Origin: Pseudomonas viridiflava
GTDB taxonomy: Bacteria; Pseudomonadota; Gammaproteobacteria; Pseudomonadales; Pseudomonadaceae
NCBI RefSeq assembly: GCF_900582195.1
Contig: NZ_UTHA01000001.1
Location: 496,001-560,000 of the forward strand
Length of the DNA: 64,000 bases
Direction of reading: 5' to 3'
The notes below the pieces were generated by a model. It was given only the letters and a program-made list of their open reading frames with translations, was not told the origin of the DNA and ran no database searches. The translations under genes and the position numbers were made by a program. Positions 51,666-61,700 of this stretch are shown in pieces (the stretch's first letter is position 1; each line of letters starts with the position of its first letter).

Positions 51666-52565
51666 ATGAACACGCCCAACGTTGAAGCGGTGAAACTGGA
51701 TGAACTGAACTGCTGGCGCATCCGCCACGGTCAGGCCGAAGTGCTGGTGGCCCAGCAAGGCGCGCACATCCTCAGTTATCAGATCGATGGCCAGCCGCCG
51801 ATCATCTGGCTCAACGACAAGGCCGAGTTCAAGACGGGCAAAAGCATCCGCGCCGGTGTACCGGTGTGCTGGCCGTGGTTCGGCAAGTTCGAACGCAACC
51901 CGCAGAGCGTGCAGGCCATGTACACCGGTGAGCAACCGGCACCCGCGCACGGTCTGGTGCGGGCGATGGATTGGGAGCTGGGCGGCATCGAATCAGAGGC
52001 TGACGGCGTCAAGGTCGAATTCAAGCTGCCTTATCCCGAAGGTGGCCTGCCGGGTTGGCCGCATCAGGTCGATCTGACCCTGACCCTGCATTTGTCCGAG
52101 CAATTGAGCTTCAGCCTGACCAGCCATAACCGTGGCAGTGACACCGTCAGCCTGAGCCAGGCGCTGCACACCTATTTCGCGGTCAGTGATGTGCGCAATA
52201 TGCACGTCGACGGTGTAGATGGTTTGAATTACATCGAGACGCTGGATGACTGGAAAACCCACAGCCAGCAAGGTGACCTGCAGTTTTCGGGCGAGACCGA
52301 CCGCATCTACCTCGATGCTCCGCCACAGCTGAGCATTGTCGATCCGACCTGGGAACGGCGCATTGTGCTGACGGCTACCGGTTCACGCACGGCGGTGATC
52401 TGGAACCCTTGGATCGATCGCGCGGCGGCATTGGCGGATATGGATAACGATGGCTGGCAGCGCATGCTGTGCATCGAGACGGCGAATGTGATGGATGACA
52501 TCGTCACGCTGGCGCCGGGCGCGAGTCACACAATGGGCGTCAGCGTCGGCAGCAAATCGCTTTAA
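51666..52565 (+). CDS. D-hexose-6-phosphate mutarotase (YeaD-like)
   Basis: The 299-residue galactose-mutarotase-fold protein has the family motifs GAHILSYQIDGQPPIIWLN, IRAGVPVCWPWFGKF, AHGLVRAMDWEL (catalytic His), the HTYFAVSD strand and VIWNPWIDRAA near the end. It interconverts anomers of glucose-6-phosphate and related sugars. Start ATG 51666; length standard. Confidence 0.92.
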   Translation: MNTPNVEAVKLDELNCWRIRHGQAEVLVAQQGAHILSYQIDGQPPIIWLNDKAEFKTGKSIRAGVPVCWPWFGKFERNPQSVQAMYTGEQPAPAHGLVRAMDWELGGIESEADGVKVEFKLPYPEGGLPGWPHQVDLTLTLHLSEQLSFSLTSHNRGSDTVSLSQALHTYFAVSDVRNMHVDGVDGLNYIETLDDWKTHSQQGDLQFSGETDRIYLDAPPQLSIVDPTWERRIVLTATGSRTAVIWNPWIDRAAALADMDNDGWQRMLCIETANVMDDIVTLAPGASHTMGVSVGSKSL

Positions 52566-52582
52566 GCCACACCCGATAAAAC

Positions 52583-52671
52583 TGTGGGAGCGAGCTTGCT
52601 CGCGAAAGCGTCGTATCAGTCAACATCAATGTGACTGAGAGACAGCATTCGCGAGCAAGCTCGCTCCCACA
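52583..52671. repeat. REP doublet
   Basis: tgtgggagcgagcttgctcg and its inverse enclose about 50 bases with an inner tcagtcaca-type stem. It separates the convergent mutarotase and DUF3299 genes. Confidence 0.9.
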
Positions 52672-52688
52672 ATTGTTTTGTATAGGTC

Positions 52689-53225
52689 CTACAGATCTGA
52701 TTCCTGCACCACCCGCACCTTGTCCGCTTCCAGCGCATACGCCGCATCGGCCAGATCATTGCTGACCTTCTCGACCTTCAGCGTGCCGGTCACCCACAGC
52801 GGCGTGTAGATATCATCCAGCTTCAAACCTTTCGGATAACGCACCAGCACCAGTTGATTCGGCGGCGGTGGCGGCACGTGGATGCAGGCGCCCGGATACG
52901 GCACGAGGAAGAACAGCGTGCTGCGGCCCTTGGCGTCGGATTCCAGCGGCACCGGATAACCACCGATGCGGATGTGTTTGTCATTCATCGACGCCACGGT
53001 TTTGGTCGAATACATCACTGCCGGCAGACCTTTGGCCTGCTTCATCCCACCCTTCTCGGTGAAGGTGCCGGTGGCTTCCGGGGAGTTGTGGTCGATTTCA
53101 GGCATGGCCTCGAGGGCCTTTTGGTCCGACTTGGGCATCAGTTCGAGCCAGTCGGTTTCCGGCAGTTCGCCGGCGTGGGCCAAACCGCTGCCCAGGAAAA
53201 GGAGAGTCAACAGGAGACGGCGCAT
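52689..53225 (-). CDS. Exported DUF3299 protein
   Basis: The 178-residue protein has a signal peptide (MRRLLLTLLFLGSGLAHA). The DUF3299 core is present: IRIGGYPVPLESD, FFLVPYPGACIHVPPPPPNQLV and YTPLWVTGTLKVE. Such proteins sit beside predicted lipoprotein-export systems in some bacteria; function unknown. Here it is a single gene. Periplasmic location is inferred from the signal. Confidence 0.85.
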   Translation of the reverse strand: MRRLLLTLLFLGSGLAHAGELPETDWLELMPKSDQKALEAMPEIDHNSPEATGTFTEKGGMKQAKGLPAVMYSTKTVASMNDKHIRIGGYPVPLESDAKGRSTLFFLVPYPGACIHVPPPPPNQLVLVRYPKGLKLDDIYTPLWVTGTLKVEKVSNDLADAAYALEADKVRVVQESDL

Positions 53226-53318
53226 GAAAGTGCTCGGTAAAGAAATGAAGGAACAGTGAATCGCCGAGCATTCTAGCCCTCCCGGCCGCGTTGGCAGAGA
53301 GGGCTTTGTCGCTTTGGA

Positions 53319-53564
53319 TCAGTTCTTTTTGATCAGGCCGTAGATCACCAGCAACACGATGGCGCCGACCAGTGCGCCGATGAAACCTGCGCCCTCGCCC
53401 GCGTGATAGATGCCCAGAGCCTGGCCGCCATAGGTGGCTGCCAGCGAACCGCCGATACCGAGCAGGATGGTCATGATCCAGCCCATGCTGTCATCGCCCG
53501 GTTTCAGGAACCGCGCCAGCAGGCCGACGATCAAGCCGATAAAGATGGTTCCGATAATTCCCAT
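53319..53564 (-). CDS. GlsB/YeaQ/YmgE family small membrane protein
   Basis: This 81-residue protein has three membrane helices: MGIIGTIFIGLIVGLLARFL, MGWIMTILLGIGGSLAATYGGQ and GFIGALVGAIVLLVIYGLI, with the signature LKPGDDSMGW. It is annotated in databases as transglycosylase-associated, and is often stress-induced. Monocistronic; ATG 53564 has GAGGG upstream. Confidence 0.92.
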   Translation of the reverse strand: MGIIGTIFIGLIVGLLARFLKPGDDSMGWIMTILLGIGGSLAATYGGQALGIYHAGEGAGFIGALVGAIVLLVIYGLIKKN

Positions 53565-53630
53565 GGCATTTCCCTCTGAATAGTAGATATGCGAAGCCTA
53601 GTCAGACTTTGGCATCCTGCCATGAGAGAA

Positions 53631-53655
53631 CGGCGGCCCCTGAATGGTTCCGCCG
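53631..53655 (-). terminator. Weak hairpin after purK
   Basis: CGGCGG (53631-53636) pairs with CCGCCG (53650-53655), about 20 bases past the purK stop, with a TTCTCTC tract on the minus strand. Confidence 0.35.
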
Positions 53656-53673
53656 CTGCCACATGAAACTGTT

Positions 53674-54756
53674 TTACTCGGCGATCAGCGCTTCGACTTT
53701 GACGATCTGCGCTTGCAGCGTGGCCATGTCGGCGCAGCGCAGGTTGGCGTGACCGACCTTGCGCCCAGCCTTGAAGGCCTTGCCGTAGTGATGCAGATGG
53801 CAGTCTTCGATGGCGATGACTTTCTCAACCGGCGGTACCACGCCGATGAAGTTGAGCATCGCACTCTCGCCGACCTTGGCCGTCGAACCCAGCGGCAGAC
53901 CGGCAACGGCGCGCAGGTGGTTTTCGAACTGGCTGCACTCGGCGCCTTCGGTGGTCCAGTGCCCGGAGTTGTGCACGCGCGGGGCGATTTCGTTGGCCTT
54001 GAGGCCGCCGTCGACTTCAAAGAACTCGAACGCCATGACGCCGACGTAGTCGAGTTGCTTGAGCACACGGCTCGAGTAGTCTTCGGCCAGCGCCTGCAAC
54101 GGGTGATCGGTACTGGCCACCGACAACTTGAGGATGCCGCTGTCGTGGGTGTTGTGTACCAGCGGATAGAACTTCGTTTCACCATCGCGAGCACGTACGG
54201 CGATCAGCGAGACTTCACCGGTGAACGGCACAAAGCCTTCCAGCAGGCAGGACACGCTGCCCAGCTCGGCAAAGGTGCCAATTACGTCTTCCGGCTTGCG
54301 CAGGACTTTCTGGCCCTTGCCGTCATAACCCAGGGTTCGGGTTTTCAGCACGGCCGGCAGGCCGATCGAAGCCACTGCAGCGTCCAGATCGGCTTGCGAC
54401 TGAATGTCAGCGAAGGCCGGGGTCGGAATGCCGAGGTCTTTGAACATGCTCTTTTCGAACCAGCGGTCGCGCGCGATGCGCAGGGCTTCGGCGCTCGGGT
54501 AGACCGGAACGAATTGCGACAGGAATGCCACGGTTTCGGCCGGGACGCTTTCGAACTCGAAGGTCACCAGATCGACTTCATCGGCCAGTTGGCGCAGATG
54601 ATCCTGATCGCCGTAATCGGCCCGCAGGTGTTCGCCCAGCGCGGCCGCACAGGCGTCCGGCGCAGGGTCGAGGAAAGCGAAGTTCATGCCCAGCGGAGTG
54701 CCCGCCAAGGCCAACATGCGACCCAATTGGCCGCCACCGATTACACCGATCTTCAT
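53674..54756 (-). CDS. purK: N5-carboxyaminoimidazole ribonucleotide synthase PurK
   Basis: PurK uses ATP and bicarbonate to convert AIR to N5-CAIR in purine synthesis. The 360-residue ATP-grasp protein starts MKIGVIGGGQLGRMLALAG and contains the ATP-grasp stretch (PAVLKTRTLGYDGKGQKVL) and the catalytic loop (EIAPRVHNSGHWT). ATG 54756 is taken; the upstream open frame overlaps purE. The purE stop is 10 bases away, so purEK is an operon. Confidence 0.97.
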   Translation of the reverse strand: MKIGVIGGGQLGRMLALAGTPLGMNFAFLDPAPDACAAALGEHLRADYGDQDHLRQLADEVDLVTFEFESVPAETVAFLSQFVPVYPSAEALRIARDRWFEKSMFKDLGIPTPAFADIQSQADLDAAVASIGLPAVLKTRTLGYDGKGQKVLRKPEDVIGTFAELGSVSCLLEGFVPFTGEVSLIAVRARDGETKFYPLVHNTHDSGILKLSVASTDHPLQALAEDYSSRVLKQLDYVGVMAFEFFEVDGGLKANEIAPRVHNSGHWTTEGAECSQFENHLRAVAGLPLGSTAKVGESAMLNFIGVVPPVEKVIAIEDCHLHHYGKAFKAGRKVGHANLRCADMATLQAQIVKVEALIAE

Positions 54757-54766
54757 CTCAACAACC

Positions 54767-55258
54767 TCAGGCAATACGTGGGTCTGGATTGTCCAGGACG
54801 CTGTCTGTCTGCTCGGCACGGAAGGTTTTCAGTACCGCGTGGAACTGCGGATGCTTGGCGCCGAGGATGCTCGCCGAGAGCAGCGCGGCGTTGATCGCGC
54901 CGGCCTTGCCGATGGCCAGGGTGGCGACCGGAATGCCCGCTGGCATCTGCACGATCGACAGCAGCGAGTCGACGCCCGAGAGCATGGCCGACTGTACTGG
55001 TACGCCCAGTACTGGCAGGTGGGTCTTGGCCGCACACATGCCTGGCAAGTGGGCCGCGCCACCGGCACCGGCGATAATCACCTCGATGCCGCGGCTTTCA
55101 GCCTCTTCGGCGTACTGGAACAGCAGATCCGGGGTGCGGTGGGCAGAAACCACCTTGACCTCGTACGGGATGCCGAGCTTTTCCAGCATATCGGCGGTGT
55201 GGCTAAGGGTGGACCAATCGGACTTGGAGCCCATGATCACGCCAACCAGTGCACTCAT
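54767..55258 (-). CDS. purE: N5-CAIR mutase PurE
   Basis: PurE moves the carboxyl of N5-CAIR to give CAIR. The 163-residue class I enzyme shows the motif GSKSDW near the start, VVSAHRTPD, and [11 protein letters not shown] with the active-site His. ATG 55258 matches the family N-terminus ([15 protein letters not shown]). First gene of purEK; a perfect hairpin lies 50 bases upstream. Confidence 0.97.
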   Translation of the reverse strand: MSALVGVIMGSKSDWSTLSHTADMLEKLGIPYEVKVVSAHRTPDLLFQYAEEAESRGIEVIIAGAGGAAHLPGMCAAKTHLPVLGVPVQSAMLSGVDSLLSIVQMPAGIPVATLAIGKAGAINAALLSASILGAKHPQFHAVLKTFRAEQTDSVLDNPDPRIA

Positions 55259-55307
55259 CGTCGCGCCTCTTCTCTCTGGAGCGCCCGCAGGCGCGTCATA
55301 AAACAAC

Positions 55308-55330
55308 AAGCCACGCAGGTTGCGTGGCTT
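55308..55330 (-). promoter_or_regulatory. Perfect hairpin in the purE leader (candidate attenuator)
   Basis: AAGCCACGCA (55308-55317) and TGCGTGGCTT (55321-55330) form a 10-bp stem with a 3-base loop. On the minus strand it is followed by GTTGTTTTAT, so it looks like an intrinsic terminator placed before purE. Confidence 0.5.
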
Positions 55331-55484
55331 GATTGTACGAAAAATGGCCGGACGTGCCGGCCGAAGGCCGCGCAGTATACCGCAAAGAAAGCAATAAACA
55401 GCCCCCTGCGCGACCATCTGTCATCTGCCGCAAATGCCCGGTTTTATTGACTTGAAGGTCAGCGACAGAACACCGCAAATCCCC

Positions 55485-55573
55485 TGTGGGAGCGAGCTTG
55501 CTCGCGAAAGCGGTGTGTCAGTCGCCATCCATGTTTCTGACACGACGCCTTCGCGAGCAAGCTCGCTCCCACA
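55485..55573. repeat. REP doublet
   Basis: tgtgggagcgagcttgctcg and its inverse enclose about 50 bases with an inner tgtcag...ctgaca stem, nearly the same as the copy at 35801. It lies between purE and the LysR gene. Confidence 0.9.
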
Positions 55574-55590
55574 ATGGGCTCTGCGGTGGC

Positions 55591-56499
55591 TCAGGAACCT
55601 TGTGCAGCGCCGCCTTCAAGCTTGCGCCAGAGCAGGCGGACGTTGGCTTTGCGCACCAAGGCGCAGCGGTACAGACGAATCTCCAGCGGCACATGCCATT
55701 GCGGGCCGCCGCAGACCACCAGTTCGCCACGCGCCAGTTCGGCGCGCACACTCAGTTGCGGCACCCAGGCGATGCCCAGCCCCTCTAGCGCCATGCTTTT
55801 CAAGCTGTCGGCCATCGCGGTTTCGTAGATGGTGGTGAAGCGCAACTGCCGCTGACGCAGCAATCCATTCACCGAACGCCCGAGAAACGCCCCGGCGCTG
55901 TACGCCAGCAACGGCACGCTGGCATCACCTTCCAGATCGAACAACGGCTTGCCATCAGCATCCGCCGCGCACACCGGCAACATCTCGGTCTGGCCCAAAT
56001 GCAGCGACGGGAAAATTTCCGGGTCCATCTGCATCGCCGCGTCCGGGTCGTAGAACGCCAGCATCAGATCGCAGCCACCTTCACGCAACGCATGCACCGC
56101 GTCACCGACGTTGGTCGCGACCAGCCGCGTGGCAATGTTCAAACCTTCATTACGCAGTTGTGCGATCCAGCGCGGGAAGAAGCCCAGCGCCAGCGAGTGA
56201 GCGGCAGCGACCTGCATCACTTCGCCCTGCCCGCCTTCCAGATGATGCAAATGGCGCAACACTTCACCGAGCTGTTCGACTACGGTGCGCGCGGTCACCA
56301 GAAACAACTGCCCCGCCGCCGTCAGCTCAACCGGTGTGCGCGAGCGATTGACCAGGGTCAGCCCCAGCGCAGCCTCCAGACTGCGGATTCGTCGGCTGAA
56401 GGCCGGCTGAGTCACGAAGCGCCGCTCGGCCGCCTGCGAAAAGCTGCGGGTGGCGGCCAGAGCACTGAAGTCCTCGAGCCATTTGCTTTCCAGATTCAT
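55591..56499 (-). CDS. LysR-family transcriptional regulator divergent from aspA
   Basis: The 302-residue regulator has the N-terminal winged helix (FSALAATRSFSQAAERRFVTQPAFSRRIRSLEAALG in pieces) and a periplasmic-binding-like effector domain (about 92-300). ATG 56499 has GGGAGG seven bases upstream and is preferred over the start at 56523. It is transcribed away from aspA across 180 bases that contain a T-N11-A dyad, so control of aspA and of its own gene is likely by analogy with the family. Confidence 0.88.
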   Translation of the reverse strand: MNLESKWLEDFSALAATRSFSQAAERRFVTQPAFSRRIRSLEAALGLTLVNRSRTPVELTAAGQLFLVTARTVVEQLGEVLRHLHHLEGGQGEVMQVAAAHSLALGFFPRWIAQLRNEGLNIATRLVATNVGDAVHALREGGCDLMLAFYDPDAAMQMDPEIFPSLHLGQTEMLPVCAADADGKPLFDLEGDASVPLLAYSAGAFLGRSVNGLLRQRQLRFTTIYETAMADSLKSMALEGLGIAWVPQLSVRAELARGELVVCGGPQWHVPLEIRLYRCALVRKANVRLLWRKLEGGAAQGS

Positions 56500-56566
56500 C
56501 ACGTCCTCCCGGACACGCACCAAAACAGGTCACACGTCTGCCGCGCACGCGGCGTCACACGGGCAT

Positions 56567-56583
56567 TATGCCGAATGTGCATA
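56567..56583. promoter_or_regulatory. Candidate LysR-type binding site
   Basis: TATGC-CGAATGT-GCATA is a perfect 5-bp inverted repeat with a T-N11-A core, in the lysR-aspA intergenic region, about 70 bases from the lysR start. Confidence 0.5.
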
Positions 56584-56679
56584 GGGCAGTGCTGAACAGC
56601 ATTGGCCCAAAATTCCCCACAAGCCTAGCATTCGCAGCGTTCCGGCATAGACCGGGTCCATATCGAGATGATTTCTATC

Positions 56680-58104
<1,425 letters not shown>

Positions 58105-58166
58105 GCCGACGCGTTACTTGTAGCACCGCTCACCAGGTCGAGGGACTAGACACCTCTCACCTTTTG

Positions 58167-58203
58167 AGGGCTTGGGGATTTAGTCCCCAAGCCCTTTTTT
58201 TTA
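58167..58203 (+). terminator. Rho-independent terminator of aspA
   Basis: GGGCTTGGGGA pairs with TCCCCAAGCCC and is followed by eight or more T residues. It lies 63 bases past the stop. Confidence 0.92.
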
Positions 58204-58204
58204 A

Positions 58205-58555
58205 CTTTCTGACCCTGAGACCCGTATGTCTGGGGATTGCTCGCTCTCACAGGGGAGCAGTTCCTGCACAAACCCGACGCCGGTAACGTCGGGTGTTTCA
58301 CAGCCTCGTTTCGTCGCTTGCACCACTACTGTGCAGACGGGCGCGCCACTGATCGGTATAGTGCCGCCCCTCTTCGCATGAGCGGTCGTCGGTAACGAGG
58401 CCATAACCCATGCGAAACCCGAACTAATAACAAACCCGCGAAATGGAACCGGGACGAAACCGTCGCCTCACCTGTGATGCCGCGTGCACACCGGTGTAAC
58501 ACGATATTTCGACCCTCCAGCATTTGCTCACACAAAAAACAGCGAGGATAAATCC
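58205..58555 (+). promoter_or_regulatory. Long structured leader of the AGCS symporter gene
   Basis: This 350-base gap holds no gene. It contains an 8-bp perfect stem TTCGCATG (58373-58380) with CATGCGAA (58409-58416) enclosing a smaller GGTCGT...ACGAGGCC stem, and a palindrome ACACCGGTGT (58488-58497). I do not see the conserved glycine-riboswitch core. Either an unknown leader RNA or operator sites would explain it. Confidence 0.4.
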
Positions 58556-60004
58556 ATGCTCGAAGTCATTAACGACTTCCTCTCAGGGAAAGTACTGATC
58601 GTGCTCATTGTCGGGCTCGGTAGCTACTTCACGATTCGCTCGCGTTTCGTTCAATTGCGCCACTTCTTCCACATGTTCGCGGTGTTCCGCGACAGCCTCA
58701 AAGGCAGCGCCGGGCAACTCAGCTCGTTCCAGGCCCTGATGCTCAGCCTCGCCGGCCGTGTCGGTGCAGGCAACATCGCCGGTGTCGGCATCGCCGTAAC
58801 TTTGGGTGGTCCAGGTGCAGTGTTCTGGATGTGGGTGACCGCACTGGTCGGCATGTCCAGCAGCTTCTTCGAGTGCACCCTGGCCCAGGTCTACAAGCGC
58901 GCCGATGGCGACGGTCTGTACCGTGGTGGCCCGGCCTACTACATCCAGCACGGTCTCAAGCTCAAAGGCATGGCGGTGGTGTTCTCCGTCCTGCTGCTGG
59001 TCACCTACGGCTTCGCCTTCATTGGTCTGCAGTCCTACACCGTGACCCACTCGCTGCAGAACGCCTTTGAATTCAACCCACAACACACCGGTATCGTCCT
59101 GGCAGTGCTGCTGGCCATCACCTTCATCGGTGGCATCAAGCGCATCGCCTCGGTGTCCGACCTGCTGGTACCGATCAAGACCCTGGCCTATATCGGTGTG
59201 ACCCTCTACGTGATCGGCACCCAGATCGAACACGTGCCAGCCATGCTGGAAACCATCTTCAAGAGCGCCTTCGGCCTCGACCCGGCCTTTGGTGGCCTGC
59301 TCGGCAGCGCCATCGTCATGGGCGTGAAGCGTGGCGTGTTCGCCAACGAAGCGGGCCTGGGCAGTGCGCCGAACGTCGCTGCCGTGGCTGCGGTGAAACA
59401 CCCGGGCGCGCAGGGCGTGGTTCAGGCTTTCAGCGTGTTCCTCGACACCTTCGTGATCTGCACCTGCACCGCGCTGCTGATCCTGCTGTCGGGCTTCTAC
59501 ACCCCGGGCTTCGAAGGTGACGGCATCGTCCTGACCCAGAACTCGCTGGCCGCCGTTGTCGGTGACTGGGGTCGCATGTTCGTCAGCGTCGCGCTGTCGC
59601 TGTTCGTCTTCACCTGCATCCTCTACAACTACTACCTGGGCGAAAACAGCCTGCAGTTCCTCACCCGCAACCGCGCCGCGCTGATGATTTTCCGTGGCCT
59701 GGTGCTGGCGCTGGTGGTCTGGGGTTCGATGCAGGACCTGTCGACCGTGTTCGCCTTCGCCGACATCACCATGACCTGCCTGGCATTCGTCAACCTGATC
59801 GCCCTGGCCATGCTGTTCAAGGTCGGCATGCGCGTGATGCGTGACTACGACGCGCAGCGCCGCGCCGGCGTCAAACAGCCGGTGTTCGACTCGAGCAAAT
59901 TTGCTGATCTGGACCTCGACCTGAAAGCCTGGCCAGCCAACCCGCCGGCAGCAGCGGGCAAGACTGAAGCCGAGCCGCAAGGCGTGCCTGCAGCGCAACG
60001 CTGA
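58556..60004 (+). CDS. AGCS-family sodium:alanine/glycine symporter
   Basis: This 482-residue sodium-coupled amino-acid carrier has about ten or eleven membrane helices and the AGCS signature (GGPGAVFWMWVTALVGMSSSFFECTLAQVYK in pieces, GLYRGGPAYYIQHGL, GVKRGVFANEAGLGSAPN). Start ATG 58556 has GAGG at 8 bases; the frame upstream to 58484 is not used. Neighbouring aspartase and asparaginase suggest a wider amino-acid catabolic role, but substrate is not decided by sequence. Confidence 0.92.
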   Translation: MLEVINDFLSGKVLIVLIVGLGSYFTIRSRFVQLRHFFHMFAVFRDSLKGSAGQLSSFQALMLSLAGRVGAGNIAGVGIAVTLGGPGAVFWMWVTALVGMSSSFFECTLAQVYKRADGDGLYRGGPAYYIQHGLKLKGMAVVFSVLLLVTYGFAFIGLQSYTVTHSLQNAFEFNPQHTGIVLAVLLAITFIGGIKRIASVSDLLVPIKTLAYIGVTLYVIGTQIEHVPAMLETIFKSAFGLDPAFGGLLGSAIVMGVKRGVFANEAGLGSAPNVAAVAAVKHPGAQGVVQAFSVFLDTFVICTCTALLILLSGFYTPGFEGDGIVLTQNSLAAVVGDWGRMFVSVALSLFVFTCILYNYYLGENSLQFLTRNRAALMIFRGLVLALVVWGSMQDLSTVFAFADITMTCLAFVNLIALAMLFKVGMRVMRDYDAQRRAGVKQPVFDSSKFADLDLDLKAWPANPPAAAGKTEAEPQGVPAAQR

Positions 60005-60013
60005 CAGGTGAAT

Positions 60014-60038
60014 GACGGGCGCATCCCCTGCGCCCGTC
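60014..60038 (+). terminator. Hairpin after the AGCS gene
   Basis: GACGGGCG (60014-60021) pairs with CGCCCGTC (60031-60038), followed by agttattg. A moderate terminator ten bases past the stop. Confidence 0.5.
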
Positions 60039-60059
60039 AGTTATTGTGGTGCAATAACT

Positions 60060-60147
60060 TGTAGGAGCGAGCCTGCTCGCGAGCTGTCTTTCAGCCAACA
60101 TCAATGTTGAATGATGAACCGCCATCGCGAGCAGGCTCACTCCTACA
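60060..60147. repeat. Variant REP doublet
   Basis: tgtaggagcgagcctgctcgcga and its inverse tcgcgagcaggctcactcctaca enclose a small caatgttga-type stem. The gtagg instead of gtggg shows a second REP subfamily. Confidence 0.85.
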
Positions 60148-60174
60148 AGGACCTCATCCTTTCGGAGAATCCCC

Positions 60175-61188
60175 ATGAATTCGTCGACCTACCCCGCCGC
60201 CCAACACGTCATGGTGCTCTACACCGGTGGCACCATCGGCATGCAGGCCAGCGCCAACGGTCTGGCCCCGGCGTCCGGTTTCGAAGCGCGGATGCGCGAC
60301 TACCTGCACAGCCAGCCTGAACTCGTCGTGCCGCAGTGGCGCTTCCGTGAGATGTCGCCGCTGATCGACAGCGCCAACATGACCCCGGCCTATTGGCAGC
60401 AACTGCGTGAAGCGGTGGTCGATGCCGTTGACGTGCAAGGCTGCGACAGCGTGCTGATCCTGCATGGCACTGACACGCTGGCCTACAGCGCCGCAGCGAT
60501 GAGCTTCCAGTTGCTGGGGCTGAATGCCCGTGTGTGCTTCACCGGTTCAATGTTGCCGGCCGGCGTTACCGACAGTGATGCCTGGGAAAACCTCAGCGGC
60601 GCACTGGTTGCTCTCGGCCAAGGTCTGGCGCCGGGCGTGCATCTGTATTTCCACGGTGAGCTGCTCGCACCAACCCGCTGCGCGAAGGTGCGCAGCTTTG
60701 GCCGGCATCCGTTCAAGCGTCTGGAGCGTCAAGGCGGCGGTGTCAAAGCCTCTTCGATTCCAGCGTCGTTGAGCTACAGCCAGCCGAAACAATTGGCCAA
60801 CGTCGCCGTGCTGCCGCTGTTCCCGGGCATCAGCGCCGAAGTACTCGACGGCCTCCTCGACAGTGGCATTCAAGGTCTGGTGCTGGAGTGCTACGGCAGC
60901 GGCACAGGACCGAGCGACAACCCTGAGTTTCTGGCAAGCCTTGGCCGGGCGCGGGATAACGGTGTGGTGGTGGTTGCTGTAACGCAGTGTCATGAAGGGG
61001 GCGTCGAGCTGGATGTGTATGAGGCTGGCAGTCGTTTGCGCGGTGCAGGCGTGTTGTCCGGTGGCGGCATGACCCGCGAGGCAGCGTTCGGCAAGTTGCA
61101 TGGGTTGCTGGGTGCAAGTCTGGAAATAGCCGAGGTACGCCAACTCATGGAGTTGGATCTTTGCGGTGAATTGACTTCAACTATATAG
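60175..61188 (+). CDS. ansA: L-asparaginase (type I-like, cytosolic)
   Basis: The 337-residue amidohydrolase releases ammonia from asparagine to give aspartate. The two catalytic segments are VLYTGGTIGM (nucleophile Thr) and LILHGTDTLAYSA; a third conserved stretch is VCFTGSMLPAG. It lacks a signal peptide, so it is cytosolic. ATG 60175 has GGAG. Its product feeds the aspartase encoded 3.5 kb upstream. A glutaminase-asparaginase specificity is possible. Confidence 0.9.
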   Translation: MNSSTYPAAQHVMVLYTGGTIGMQASANGLAPASGFEARMRDYLHSQPELVVPQWRFREMSPLIDSANMTPAYWQQLREAVVDAVDVQGCDSVLILHGTDTLAYSAAAMSFQLLGLNARVCFTGSMLPAGVTDSDAWENLSGALVALGQGLAPGVHLYFHGELLAPTRCAKVRSFGRHPFKRLERQGGGVKASSIPASLSYSQPKQLANVAVLPLFPGISAEVLDGLLDSGIQGLVLECYGSGTGPSDNPEFLASLGRARDNGVVVVAVTQCHEGGVELDVYEAGSRLRGAGVLSGGGMTREAAFGKLHGLLGASLEIAEVRQLMELDLCGELTSTI

Positions 61189-61221
61189 AGATCAACCTGA
61201 CTCAATAATTGACTAATAAAA

Positions 61222-61262
61222 ACATGCAGTTATTCTCCGCAACCCGGGCGATAACTGCATGT
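61222..61262. terminator. Bidirectional terminator between ansA and the orphan gene
   Basis: ACATGCAGTTAT (61222-61233) and ATAACTGCATGT (61251-61262) are perfect 12-base inverse copies; A residues on the left give a T run for the minus strand. Confidence 0.75.
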
Positions 61263-61283
61263 GAGGGTCAAGAAAATACCAAA

Positions 61284-61700
61284 TCAATTCTTTAGCTTTT
61301 CTTTAATACTAAAAATTCCATCTTCCAGTTTCCTCACCGGCCCGACCGATCCAAAGCTTGCACTGAGCGTACCAAAGTACAATTTATTATCCGCAACATC
61401 CCTTTCCACTTTTAGCTTTCCGCCGTTCCATGGAAAGGAACCACCGCTTGATTCCTGATTATAGGAAACAAGCACCGTTGTATCGCCATACTCAATCTCA
61501 GACCCAATTTTACTCAACGGAAAAAGAAAGGAAATTCTATCTTCCCCCGCGTTCTCTCTGAAAGCTGCGCTTATAACATTGCGATTTTCTTCAATTAGCA
61601 AAAAATAGCCTGTGAAGGTTTTCTGGGTGTTATCCACCAATACTTTGAGAATGCCTTCACCACTTTCAACCTCGCTGGCTTTCACTTTTCTGCCGTCCAT
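61284..61700 (-). CDS. Orphan 138-residue protein, AT-rich
   Basis: The product MDGRKVKASEVESGEGILKV onward has no signal peptide or membrane helix and looks all-beta, with many short strands (TFTGYFLLIEENRNVISAAF, DRISFLFPLSK, TTVLVSYNQESSGG) and a Lys-rich end. ATG 61700 has GGAGA. It is clearly AT-richer than its neighbours and stands alone between two unrelated genes, on the opposite strand, with its own terminator. I recognise no family. A lipocalin-like or small-ligand-binding fold is a guess only. Confidence 0.65.
   Translation of the reverse strand: MDGRKVKASEVESGEGILKVLVDNTQKTFTGYFLLIEENRNVISAAFRENAGEDRISFLFPLSKIGSEIEYGDTTVLVSYNQESSGGSFPWNGGKLKVERDVADNKLYFGTLSASFGSVGPVRKLEDGIFSIKEKLKN

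Noticed and set aside
58205..58555. Glycine riboswitch before the AGCS gene
   Set aside because: The conserved glycine-aptamer core could not be found on either strand, although stems exist.
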